DNA from: Actinomadura alba
GTDB taxonomy: Bacteria; Actinomycetota; Actinomycetes; Streptosporangiales; Streptosporangiaceae
Direction: 5' to 3'
Assembly: GCF_014323705.1 (NCBI RefSeq)
Contig: NZ_JABVEC010000009.1
Coordinates: 1 to 64,000 of the forward strand
DNA length: 64,000 nucleotides
Under the pieces are notes generated by a model that was not told the DNA's origin, searched no databases, and was given only the letters and a program-made list of their open reading frames with translations. Below, one piece after another: positions 44,457-52,250 of this stretch (its first letter is position 1; every line of letters starts with the position of its first letter). Both the position numbers and the translations under genes were made by a program.

Positions 44457-46309
44457 GCCACCCCGGATTCGAGGCCGTACGCACCGACGTGCTGGCGCTC
44501 TGCGAGGAACTGGGGCGCGAGCGGCCGCCCGCGACGAGCCGTCAGGAGCTCGACGCGGTCCGCGCCGAGCTGGCCGCCCCGTTCTACGTGGTGGTCTGCG
44601 GTGAGTTCAGCCGGGGCAAGTCCAGCCTGCTCAACGCACTGATCGAGCGGCCCGGCCTGTTCCCGGTGGACACCACCGTCACCACGTCCGTCGTGACCGA
44701 GCTGCGCTGGGGTGAGCGCGAGACGGCCACCGTGGTGAGCGGTGACGGTGCCGGCGTTCGCACCGAGAAGCAGGTCCCGGTCGACCAGGTCGCCGACTTC
44801 GTCACCGAGCAGCGCAACCCGGGCAACCGGGAGCGGGTACGGCTGGTCCGGCTGACCGCGCCGATCGAACGGCTTCGGCATGGGCTGACGCTGGTGGACA
44901 CGCCCGGCATCGGCAGCCTCAACGTCGAGCACGCAATGGCCACCTATGCCTTTCTCTCCAAGGCCGATGCCGTGCTCTTCGTCGGCGCCGCCGACGAGCG
45001 GATGAGCGCCGCCGAGCTGTCGTACCTCAAGGACGCGATCGACCGGTGCCCCACCGTGATCACCGCGCTCACCAAGAGCGACAAGCTGGTCGACCCCGGC
45101 CCGGCCGGCGAGGTCTTCGTCACCAGGGAACGGATCGCACAGGTGAGCGGGCGCGCGCCGGACGACGTACTGGTCGTCGCGGTGTCGGCCCGCCGCAAGC
45201 TGACGGCGGTCGGCCGCGACGACCCCGGCCAGCTGCGCCGGTCGGGGTTCCCTGAGCTGGAAGAGCTGCTGTGGCGCCGGCTGGCGGTGACACTGGGCGC
45301 CGAGCGCCTGCACGGCGCGCTGGATCTGCTGCACGAGGTCGTCGCCGCGCTGGCCGCGCCGGTGAGCAACGAACTCGCCGCACTGGCCGGCGAGCAGACC
45401 CTGGACGACACGCAGGCCCGGCTGCGGGAGCTTCAGGAACGCGCCGGGCGGCTGGCCTCCCGTACCGCCGGCTGGCGGCGGGACCTGGCGGCGGCGTTCG
45501 AGGTCGCCGTGCTCCCGGTGCAGGAGCACCTCGACGCGGGCTGCGAGCGGCTCCTGTCGGACTTCCACGCGAACGTACGGGTGGACCGCTACCTGGACGA
45601 TCCGCACGCGCTGGTCAGGAAGACCGCGGTGGCCCTAGTGAACGCGATGGAGCGTGCCGAGGCGGAATTGCGCGAGGCGGCCATCGTCACCGCGAGGGAG
45701 ACCTCCGAGCAGACCCGGCTGCCGCTTTCGGTCGACGTCCCGCTCGCCGGGCGCGATGAGGAGGTGTCGTTCGAGCTCCCCGGCGGTCCCGACCGGCACG
45801 AGAACTCCGGCGGACGGTTCATGACGCTCTTCAACAGCGCCGGCATCGTCGGCGGGGTCGGAGCCAGCCTGGGTGCCATCGGCGGGCTGCTGTTCCCCGG
45901 CGTCGGCGCCGTGGCGGGCGTGGCCGCCACCGTGATCGGCAATCTCGTCGGCCTGTTCATGGGGCTTCGCGAGTTCGCCGAGAAGGCCCGTCTGCAGCGG
46001 CAGGAGCGCGCCGAACTCCTCACCGACGAGGTGCTGCCGGTCATCCGGGAACGGGTCGACAGCGTACGCACGTACTTCACCGAATCGGTCGAGGCGACCC
46101 GCGAGGCGCTGCTCACCGACTTCGACATCCGCATCGCGGCGGCGCGGGAATCGCTGGCCGGCTCCATCGCGGCGCTCGAGGAGCTGCGCTCGGCCACCGA
46201 GCTGCAGCGGTCGAGCCGGCACGCGGAGCTGGTCACCCGGCAAGGCCGGCTGCGGGGTGTTCAGGATCGGCTGGCCGCCCTGCGACAGCGGATCGGGACG
46301 CTCCACTGA
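44453..46309 (+). CDS. Dynamin-like GTPase B with membrane hairpin
   Basis: A 618-residue dynamin-family protein. G1 CGEFSRGKSSLLNAL at 49-63, G2 VDTTVTTSV, G3 LVDTPGIGS, G4 TALTKSDKL. At about residues 456-507 a Gly/Ala-rich hydrophobic hairpin (NSAGIVGGVGASLGAIGGLL, then PGVGAVAGVAATVIGNLVGLFMG) would insert in the membrane, as in bacterial dynamin-like proteins. Helical segments flank it. The GTG overlaps the GrpE stop (GTGA). With protein A it resembles a membrane-active/soluble pair like mycobacterial IniA/IniC. Confidence 0.85.
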   Translation: MSHPGFEAVRTDVLALCEELGRERPPATSRQELDAVRAELAAPFYVVVCGEFSRGKSSLLNALIERPGLFPVDTTVTTSVVTELRWGERETATVVSGDGAGVRTEKQVPVDQVADFVTEQRNPGNRERVRLVRLTAPIERLRHGLTLVDTPGIGSLNVEHAMATYAFLSKADAVLFVGAADERMSAAELSYLKDAIDRCPTVITALTKSDKLVDPGPAGEVFVTRERIAQVSGRAPDDVLVVAVSARRKLTAVGRDDPGQLRRSGFPELEELLWRRLAVTLGAERLHGALDLLHEVVAALAAPVSNELAALAGEQTLDDTQARLRELQERAGRLASRTAGWRRDLAAAFEVAVLPVQEHLDAGCERLLSDFHANVRVDRYLDDPHALVRKTAVALVNAMERAEAELREAAIVTARETSEQTRLPLSVDVPLAGRDEEVSFELPGGPDRHENSGGRFMTLFNSAGIVGGVGASLGAIGGLLFPGVGAVAGVAATVIGNLVGLFMGLREFAEKARLQRQERAELLTDEVLPVIRERVDSVRTYFTESVEATREALLTDFDIRIAAARESLAGSIAALEELRSATELQRSSRHAELVTRQGRLRGVQDRLAALRQRIGTLH

Positions 46310-46382
46310 GCCGGGGACGCGCGGCTGAACGTCGACGCGGACCGTGGCGGGCGAGGTACGACAAGGGTCATGGAGGAACGGC

Positions 46383-48548
46383 GTGGGACTGGTCTACGGG
46401 GTCGACTTCGGCACCTCCAACTCGGCGATCATGGTCGGCCGGCCCGGGGGCAGGGTGCTGCGGATCCGCAACCCGGTGCAGAGCCTCTACGAGGTGCCCT
46501 CCGCCGTTTGCCTGCGGGCCGACGGCACCATGGCGGTCGGCAGCGTCGCCACCCGGATGAAGCTCCAGCGCCCCGCCTACTTTCTCGACGAGTTCAAGCG
46601 CCATATCGGTGATCCGATCCCGCACACGTTCCCGACCGAGAACCCGTCGGCGCCGGGAGAAGGCCGGGCGTACCCCACGTACCGGCTCGTCGCCGAGGTC
46701 CTCGGGCTGCTCAGAGAGCAGGCGCTCCTTCAGGTCTCCGGAGAGCCCGAGCTGGTGGTGCTGACGGTCCCGGCCGCCTGGCAGGAGAGCAACCGCGACC
46801 ACATGCGCCAGGCCGCCGAGCACGCCGGCTTCCCCCTCGAATCCGTACGGCTGGTGACCGAGCCCGAGGCCGCCGTCGCGTACGCCCTCCACGAGCAACT
46901 CGGCCTCGAGGAACGCACCCTGCTGGTGTACGACCTGGGCGGCGGCACGTTCGACTGCGCGGTGGTGCGCGGCCGTGACCACCTCAGTTACACGGTGCTG
47001 GGCGAGGCCGGTGGCCTGGAGGACGTCGGGGGCGCCGAGTTCGACCGGCAGATCCTCCGACTGATCGCTGAGCGCTTCCCTGAACAGACCGAGCGCGTGC
47101 TCGACCCCGCGGCCCGCGACGCGTCGACGCTGGCCGACCGGCTCAAGCTCGTGGAGAGCTGCGAGTCGATCAAGCGGACCCTCTCGGCCGAGGTGCGGTT
47201 CAGCGGCGTGCTCACCGAGCTTGGCCTGAACGCGACGTTCGAGCTGACCCGGGCCGACCTGGCGGAGCTGCTCGCCCCGCTGCTGGCGGAGACCCTGCGG
47301 GAGTGCACGCGGGTCTTGGCTGCGGCCGATCTGAGCTGGGCGGATCTCGACGCCGTCGTCCCGGTCGGCGGCAGCAGCCGCCTTCCCCTGGTCGCCGAGA
47401 CCATCGCGCGTCACACCGGCGCCGACCGGGTCCCCGTCTTCAAGGTCGATGATCCCGAGCTGGCGGTGGCCCACGGCGCCGTGCTGCACGCCTTCCGACT
47501 GCAGGCGGCCGCCCGGCACCCGGCTCCGCCGCCTCGTCCCGCGCCGGACGATGCGGCCCCGGCCGCACAGAATGCGGCACCGGCCGTACGCGATCGAGTC
47601 GTGCCGGCAGACGACACGGCCCCGGTCGCAGGTGACGCGGTCCCATCCCCGGGCGAGACGGTCCCGGCTCCGGGCGAGGCGGGACCATCCCCGGGCGATG
47701 CGATCCCGACGGCGGGCGACGCTGTCATGACGGCGGGCCATGAGGTCATGACGGCGGGCGATGGAGTCCTGCCGGTGGACGTGTCCGGAATGGACGCCGG
47801 TGATGAGCACGACGCCCCGGCACCGCCCGGATCGGGTGACCGGCCGGCACCGGCCACGTTCCACGCTCGGAGCATGCGGAATGTCGCCCGGGCGTGGCGC
47901 TGGCAGCACGGCTTGTGGTTCGCGGCCGCGCTGACCGCCATCACGGCCGTCATCGACTTCGGCGACTGGTTCACGTCGCACGACTCGGGGAGCCTTGTGA
48001 CGCAGGGACGGCTGACCGTCAGCGTCAGCGCCCTGGCCGCCGTCACCGGCGTTCTGGCGCTGATCGCCGCGCGGGCGTTCGACCGAGCCCTGTTGCCCTG
48101 GAGAGCGATGGTGATCGCGGCAGGGAGCATGCTCGGTATCGCGGCGATCTATCACTTCCTGGACGGATGGCCGAACAAGGTGGGCCTGGTGGTGCTCATC
48201 GTCATCGCGATCGGCGCCGTCCCCGTCGCGGCTGATGGAGTCCCACCGAAGTACAGGTACATCAACGAGCTGGCGGTCGACCACCGCGGTATCACTGTCA
48301 CCACGGTGCGCGGACGCCAACGCCATGTTCCGTGGGGAGAGATCCGATCGCTGGAGCTCGACCGGGCGCGCCGTCTGGTGGCCAAGCCGGCGTCCCGGCC
48401 CACGAACCTTCAATACGCGCCACTCATCTACCACCCGAGTGACGATCACCTGGTGCTGTTCAGCCGGCATCACTTCCCGGCGCCCGACGAGGTCGCCGGC
48501 GCGCTGCGGCTGCACGGCGGCGAGAGGGTACGCGATCTTTGGAGCTGA
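46383..48548 (+). CDS. Membrane-embedded Hsp70 ATPase
   Basis: A 721-residue protein with a complete Hsp70 nucleotide-binding domain (about 1-375): VYGVDFGTSNSAIMV (phosphate 1), LLVYDLGGGTFDCAVVRG (phosphate 2), VPVGGSSRLPLVAE (adenosine). The usual substrate-binding domain is missing. Instead there is a linker of seven-residue Pro/Gly repeats (about 412-460), four predicted membrane helices (WFAAALTAITAVIDF; VSALAAVTGVLALIAA; MVIAAGSMLGIAAIYHFL; VGLVVLIVIAIGAVPVAA) and a C-terminal domain of about 95 residues that resembles a bacterial PH-like fold (YRYINELAVDHRGITVTTVR, VPWGEIRSLEL). GTG 46383 has GGAGG nine bases upstream. Fourth gene of the dynamin/GrpE cluster. Confidence 0.85.
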   Translation: MGLVYGVDFGTSNSAIMVGRPGGRVLRIRNPVQSLYEVPSAVCLRADGTMAVGSVATRMKLQRPAYFLDEFKRHIGDPIPHTFPTENPSAPGEGRAYPTYRLVAEVLGLLREQALLQVSGEPELVVLTVPAAWQESNRDHMRQAAEHAGFPLESVRLVTEPEAAVAYALHEQLGLEERTLLVYDLGGGTFDCAVVRGRDHLSYTVLGEAGGLEDVGGAEFDRQILRLIAERFPEQTERVLDPAARDASTLADRLKLVESCESIKRTLSAEVRFSGVLTELGLNATFELTRADLAELLAPLLAETLRECTRVLAAADLSWADLDAVVPVGGSSRLPLVAETIARHTGADRVPVFKVDDPELAVAHGAVLHAFRLQAAARHPAPPPRPAPDDAAPAAQNAAPAVRDRVVPADDTAPVAGDAVPSPGETVPAPGEAGPSPGDAIPTAGDAVMTAGHEVMTAGDGVLPVDVSGMDAGDEHDAPAPPGSGDRPAPATFHARSMRNVARAWRWQHGLWFAAALTAITAVIDFGDWFTSHDSGSLVTQGRLTVSVSALAAVTGVLALIAARAFDRALLPWRAMVIAAGSMLGIAAIYHFLDGWPNKVGLVVLIVIAIGAVPVAADGVPPKYRYINELAVDHRGITVTTVRGRQRHVPWGEIRSLELDRARRLVAKPASRPTNLQYAPLIYHPSDDHLVLFSRHHFPAPDEVAGALRLHGGERVRDLWS
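47616..47762 (+). repeat. Seven 21-bp tandem repeats in the Hsp70 linker
   Basis: Seven codon-aligned 21-bp units encode TAPVAGD, AVPSPGE, TVPAPGE, AGPSPGD, AIPTAGD, AVMTAGH and EVMTAGD. The repeat sits between the ATPase domain and the membrane segments; its copy number could vary between strains. Confidence 0.8.
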
Positions 48549-48568
48549 AGCGGCACTCCCGGAACTGA

Positions 48569-49612
48569 TCAGGGCCGGCCTGCGAGTCGCGGTCGCGCGT
48601 CTCCGAGTGTCATCCCGGTGACGGGGGCCAGGGCCGTGGACGAGGACGCGTCGTCGAGCCGTTCGGCCGCCTCCTCCGGAAGGTCGAGGGCGAATCCCGC
48701 CAGGTTGCCGTGCAACTGGTCGACCGTACGAGGTCCGATGATGACGGAGGTGACGCCCGGTCGCCGCCGTACCCACGCCAGGGCGACGGCGGTCGCGGTG
48801 GTGTCGAGCTCGGCCGCGACCTTGCCGACCTCGTCGGCGATGTGGAGCGCGCGCTCGTTGAACAGGCCATCGGCCCAGGCCCGGGCCATCGGCGCCGGCG
48901 AGGCCATCAGCCGGCCCATCCTGGTGTCGGCGCCGGGGGCGACGCCGCGGGCGTACCTGCCGGTGAGCACGCCACCGGCCAGTGGCGACCAGACCATGGT
49001 GCCGAGCCCGTGCCGTTCGCAGACCGGCAGGATCTCGGCCTCGATGTCCCGTGCCACCAGTGAGTACTGCGGTTGCAGGCTGATGAACGGAGTCGCGCCG
49101 AGACGCTCGGCGGCCCAGCCGGATTCCACGATCTGAGCGGCGGTGAAGTTGGAGCAGCCGATATAGCGGACCTTGCCCGCGCGGACGAACCCGTCGAGCG
49201 TGGCCAGGGTCTCTTCGATGGGGGTGGCGTGATCCCACTGATGGCATTGGTAGAGGTCGATGTAGTCGGTGCCGAGCCGGCGCAGGCTCGCCTCCAGTGC
49301 CCTGGTCAGGTGGGCCCGCGACAGCCCCCGGTCATTGGGGCCTGGTCCGTGCGGGAGGAACGCCTTCGTGGCGAGTACGACCGAGGACCGCTTGCCGCTG
49401 ATGGCGCGGCCGACGATCTGCTCGGACTCGCCCCCGGTGTACATGTCCGCGGTGTCGACGAAGTTGTGCCCGGTGTCGAGGAAGGCGTCGACGATCCGCC
49501 CGGCCTCCGCCTCGTCACAGCTGCCGACGCCCCCGGAGGTGCCGAAGTTCATGGTTCCCAGGCAGGCCCGGGAGACCTTCAATCCGGACCGGCCCATGGT
49601 CGCGTAGTCCAT
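48569..49612 (-). CDS. Aldo/keto reductase (second of three)
   Basis: A 347-residue AKR. Catalytic elements: Asp/Tyr in NFVDTADMYTGGESE, Lys in VLATKAFLP, His region LYQCHQWDHATPIEE, and the phosphate-binding SVIIGPRTVDQLHGNLAG. It is divergent from a TetR gene; two 16-bp palindromes resembling those of the module at 21.5-23.3 kb lie between. Substrate unknown. Confidence 0.9.
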   Translation of the reverse strand: MDYATMGRSGLKVSRACLGTMNFGTSGGVGSCDEAEAGRIVDAFLDTGHNFVDTADMYTGGESEQIVGRAISGKRSSVVLATKAFLPHGPGPNDRGLSRAHLTRALEASLRRLGTDYIDLYQCHQWDHATPIEETLATLDGFVRAGKVRYIGCSNFTAAQIVESGWAAERLGATPFISLQPQYSLVARDIEAEILPVCERHGLGTMVWSPLAGGVLTGRYARGVAPGADTRMGRLMASPAPMARAWADGLFNERALHIADEVGKVAAELDTTATAVALAWVRRRPGVTSVIIGPRTVDQLHGNLAGFALDLPEEAAERLDDASSSTALAPVTGMTLGDARPRLAGRP

Positions 49613-49641
49613 CGGTGGTGCCCTTCGGTTCGACTACAATT

Positions 49642-49687
49642 CGGAACAGCCGTTCCGGTTCTAGAACGATACGGAACACATGTTCCG
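49642..49687. promoter_or_regulatory. Paired palindromic operators, AKR/TetR module 2
   Basis: CGGAACAGCCGTTCCG (49642-49657, 6-bp arms) and CGGAACACATGTTCCG (49672-49687, 7-bp arms), 30 bp apart, lie between the AKR (49612) and TetR (49713) starts. They share the CGGAA...TTCCG form of the sites at 22602-22639. Confidence 0.7.
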
Positions 49688-49712
49688 GTCGTCAATGTTG
49701 CAAGGGAGGACG

Positions 49713-50300
49713 ATGAACGCCGATGCGAGACCTCTGCGCGCCGACGCCCGGCGCAACAGAGCCCGGGTGCTGCAGGCCGCCGAGGTGATCCTCGCCCGTG
49801 ACGGGCTCTCGGCCCCGATGCGCGCCATCGCGCAGGAGGCCGGGGTGGGGCTCGGCACGATCTACCGGCACTTCCCCACCCAGGAGGCCCTCTACCAGGC
49901 CATCATCATCGATCGCACCCGCCGGCTCCTCGCCGAGGCCGACACACTGCGCGCGACGGCCGACCCGGGGACCGCGTTCTTCGAGTTCCTCACCCGAATC
50001 GTCGGCGACGCCGAGCAGAAGAAGGCCCTGGCCGACGTGCTCACCGACGCGGGCATCGATCCCAAGGCGGGCCTGGCGGACATCCAGCGCGACATGCGGC
50101 ACGCCATCGAGACCCTGCTCGCCGATGCCCAGCGGTCGGGCGCGGTACGGCGGGACCTCGAACTGCCCGAGCTCCTGGCCCTGCTCGGCGCCACGTACAT
50201 GGCCGCCGAACGCAACCGCTGGTCCCCCGAGCTGCGGGGCCGTACGCTCGCGTTGCTCTTCGACGCCTTCCGCCCCCGGCCCGGAAACGGCGGCGGGTAG
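49713..50300 (+). CDS. TetR-family transcriptional regulator
   Basis: A 195-residue regulator: RPLRADARRNRARVLQAAEV, ILARDGLSAPMRAIAQEAGV, GLGTIYRHFPTQEALYQAII is the DNA-binding domain, very similar in layout to the TetR protein at 22662 (R-L-R-A-D-A-x-R-N). ATG 49713 follows GGGAGG by a short spacer. It probably represses the divergent AKR gene and itself through the two palindromes. Confidence 0.87.
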   Translation: MNADARPLRADARRNRARVLQAAEVILARDGLSAPMRAIAQEAGVGLGTIYRHFPTQEALYQAIIIDRTRRLLAEADTLRATADPGTAFFEFLTRIVGDAEQKKALADVLTDAGIDPKAGLADIQRDMRHAIETLLADAQRSGAVRRDLELPELLALLGATYMAAERNRWSPELRGRTLALLFDAFRPRPGNGGG

Positions 50301-50302
50301 TC

Positions 50303-50875
50303 ATGTCCGTACCGGGCGGCGCGGGTGCGCCGGACCACTGGGAGGACTTCTGGGCCGGCCTGTCACCGGTGTGGCGGCGGATCCTGGGCGGCTCCGACAC
50401 CGACACCGCCCCTCCCTCGGGGCCGATTCTGCGACGCCGCCGCGTGACGACCGACTTCGAGTGGGTGGGGACGTTCGAGCCGCTGCGGTGGCTGCCGGCC
50501 GTCACCGAGGCGCTGCTGTGGGACGTGAACGGCCATGATCTGGGGCCGCTGACCGAACGGCCCTGGGACCTCCTCCAGCTCGCCGGGCCCGCCAACGTCG
50601 ATCTGGCGCAGCTGCGCGGCACTCCCGTCCGCCGCCTGATCCTGTCGAACGTGGACGTGACGAGCCTGTCGCCGCTCCAGGACGTCCCGGGGCTCGTGTC
50701 CCTCACCCTCGCCCATGGCGACTTCGGCTCGCTGCCGCCCCTCGCCCACCTGACCGAGCTGGTGCTGTACGCCGAGGCCGAGCTCGACCACACTGCGGTG
50801 CGCGGTGCCCCCGCCCTTCAGGTGATCAACATCGATGAGCCCTATTTCCCGCCGTTCGGTCCGGGCGATCAGTGA
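50303..50875 (+). CDS. Leucine-rich-repeat-like hypothetical protein
   Basis: A 190-residue protein that begins two bases after the TetR stop, so probably coupled. After a Trp-rich start (DHWEDFWAGLSPVWRRIL) it shows short leucine-rich repeats: VDLAQLRGTPVRRLILSNV, DVTSLSPLQDVPGLVSLTLA, DFGSLPPLAHLTELVLYA. This is a plausible protein-interaction scaffold. No catalytic motif is visible. Confidence 0.6.
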   Translation: MSVPGGAGAPDHWEDFWAGLSPVWRRILGGSDTDTAPPSGPILRRRRVTTDFEWVGTFEPLRWLPAVTEALLWDVNGHDLGPLTERPWDLLQLAGPANVDLAQLRGTPVRRLILSNVDVTSLSPLQDVPGLVSLTLAHGDFGSLPPLAHLTELVLYAEAELDHTAVRGAPALQVINIDEPYFPPFGPGDQ

Positions 50876-50966
50876 CCGCCCGGCCGACGGCCGACGTCGC
50901 GCAAGGTCGCCCAAGCGGCGAGAACGCGTCGTTCCTTCAGTGACCCGTACGGCGAAGATAAGGCGG

Positions 50967-51920
50967 TCAGTAGCGGGCGCCGACGACCTTGTCGCCGAGC
51001 GGGTCCAGGACGGCCGACTCCTCGGCGGTCAGCGTGACGTCGAGGGCCGCGACGTTCTGCTCCAGCCACTTCACCCGCTTGGTGCCCGGGATCGGCGCGA
51101 CGGGCACGCCCAGCCGGTCGGCCTGCGCGTACACCCAGGCGAGCGCCACCTGCGCCGGCGCGACGCCCCGCCCGTCGGCCACCGACCGCACCGCGTCGAC
51201 GATGGCCTGGTTGGCCGTCCCCGCCTCGCCGGAGAAGCGCGGGTTGCGACCGCGGAAGTCCTTGTCGTCCAGGGCGCTCGTGTCGACGGTGCCGGTGAGG
51301 AAGCCACGGCCCAGCGGCGAGTACGGAACCAGGCCCACGCCGAGCTCACGCATCGCGTCGAGCACGGTGGTCTCCACGTCGCGGGTCCACAGCGAGTACT
51401 CGCTCTGCACCGCCGTGATCGGGTGCACCCCGTACGCCCGGCGCAGCAGGTCGTTGTCCACCTCCGACAGGCCGAGGTAACGGACCTTGCCCTCGGCGAC
51501 CAGTTCGGCCATCGCGCCGACGGTCTCCTCGATCTCCGCGGTCTGCGGCGGGCGGTGCAGGTAGTACAGGTCGATCACGTCGACGCCGAGGCGGAGCAGC
51601 GACGACTCGCAGGCCCGCTTGACGTACGCGGCCTCGCCGCGGATGACGCGGCCGCCGTCGCCCACGGACCGGTCGATGCCGAACTTCGTGGCCAACTGCA
51701 CCTCGTCGCGCCGTCCGGCGATCGCCCGGCCGACGAGCACCTCGTTGTGGCCCGCTCCGTAGACGTCCGCCGTGTCCAGGAAGGTCACGCCGAGGTCGAG
51801 CGCGCGGTGGATCGTGGCGATCGACTCGTCCCAGTCGGCGTGGCCGTACCACTCGCTCATGCCCATGCAGCCGAGTCCTTGAGCCGAGACGGTCAGCTCA
51901 CCAAGCGTGGTCGTGCGCAT
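50967..51920 (-). CDS. Aldo/keto reductase (third of three)
   Basis: A 317-residue AKR of the AKR13/YakC-like group: [39 protein letters not shown] (Asp, Tyr), [10 protein letters not shown] (Lys), [10 protein letters not shown] (His), [17 protein letters not shown] (cofactor). Unlike the other two it has no adjacent regulator. Convergent with the LRR-like gene. Confidence 0.9.
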   Translation of the reverse strand: MRTTTLGELTVSAQGLGCMGMSEWYGHADWDESIATIHRALDLGVTFLDTADVYGAGHNEVLVGRAIAGRRDEVQLATKFGIDRSVGDGGRVIRGEAAYVKRACESSLLRLGVDVIDLYYLHRPPQTAEIEETVGAMAELVAEGKVRYLGLSEVDNDLLRRAYGVHPITAVQSEYSLWTRDVETTVLDAMRELGVGLVPYSPLGRGFLTGTVDTSALDDKDFRGRNPRFSGEAGTANQAIVDAVRSVADGRGVAPAQVALAWVYAQADRLGVPVAPIPGTKRVKWLEQNVAALDVTLTAEESAVLDPLGDKVVGARY

Positions 51921-52250
51921 GCGTCAGTGCTCCTTCTGCGCCGCGGTGACGCGGCGCCGGCTATGTAGAACTTGCCGGCGGGTGGCCTCATCACCCCGTA
52001 CGGCCTGGTCAACGGCCACATGGATGGACCGACCCGCCACACATCGCACTCTACGAGCTGGAGCGCACTCCAGGACAAATCGGATCCGCCCAGGTCGGCT
52101 CACGGGTGGGCGAGGCCGACCACGCCGAGGACCCCGGCTCCGTGAGGGGAACCGGGGTCCAGCGCGGTGTCATCCGCTGTGATCGAGACCTTCGCCGAGG
52201 GCCCTCTGACCGCGATCGCGTACGGGACCGAACCGGGCGGATGGTCGCGA
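51921..52250. other. Intergenic region between AKR and M20 peptidase genes
   Basis: 330 bp without a supported gene. It holds the AKR promoter near its left end and a strong hairpin (52129-52160) nearer the peptidase stop. I see nothing else in it. Confidence 0.4.
52129..52160 (-). terminator. Hairpin downstream of the M20 peptidase gene
   Basis: GGACCCCGG (52129-52137) pairs with CCGGGGTCC (52152-52160), 9-bp stem, 14-base loop, about 90 bp beyond the peptidase stop at 52251. Confidence 0.6.

Noticed and set aside
46368..49247. Very long open frame (about 959 codons) on the minus strand across the Hsp70 gene.
   Set aside because: It is antisense to a gene with complete Hsp70 motifs, lacks recognisable domains and is Arg/Gly/Pro-rich, as expected of a GC-rich shadow frame.
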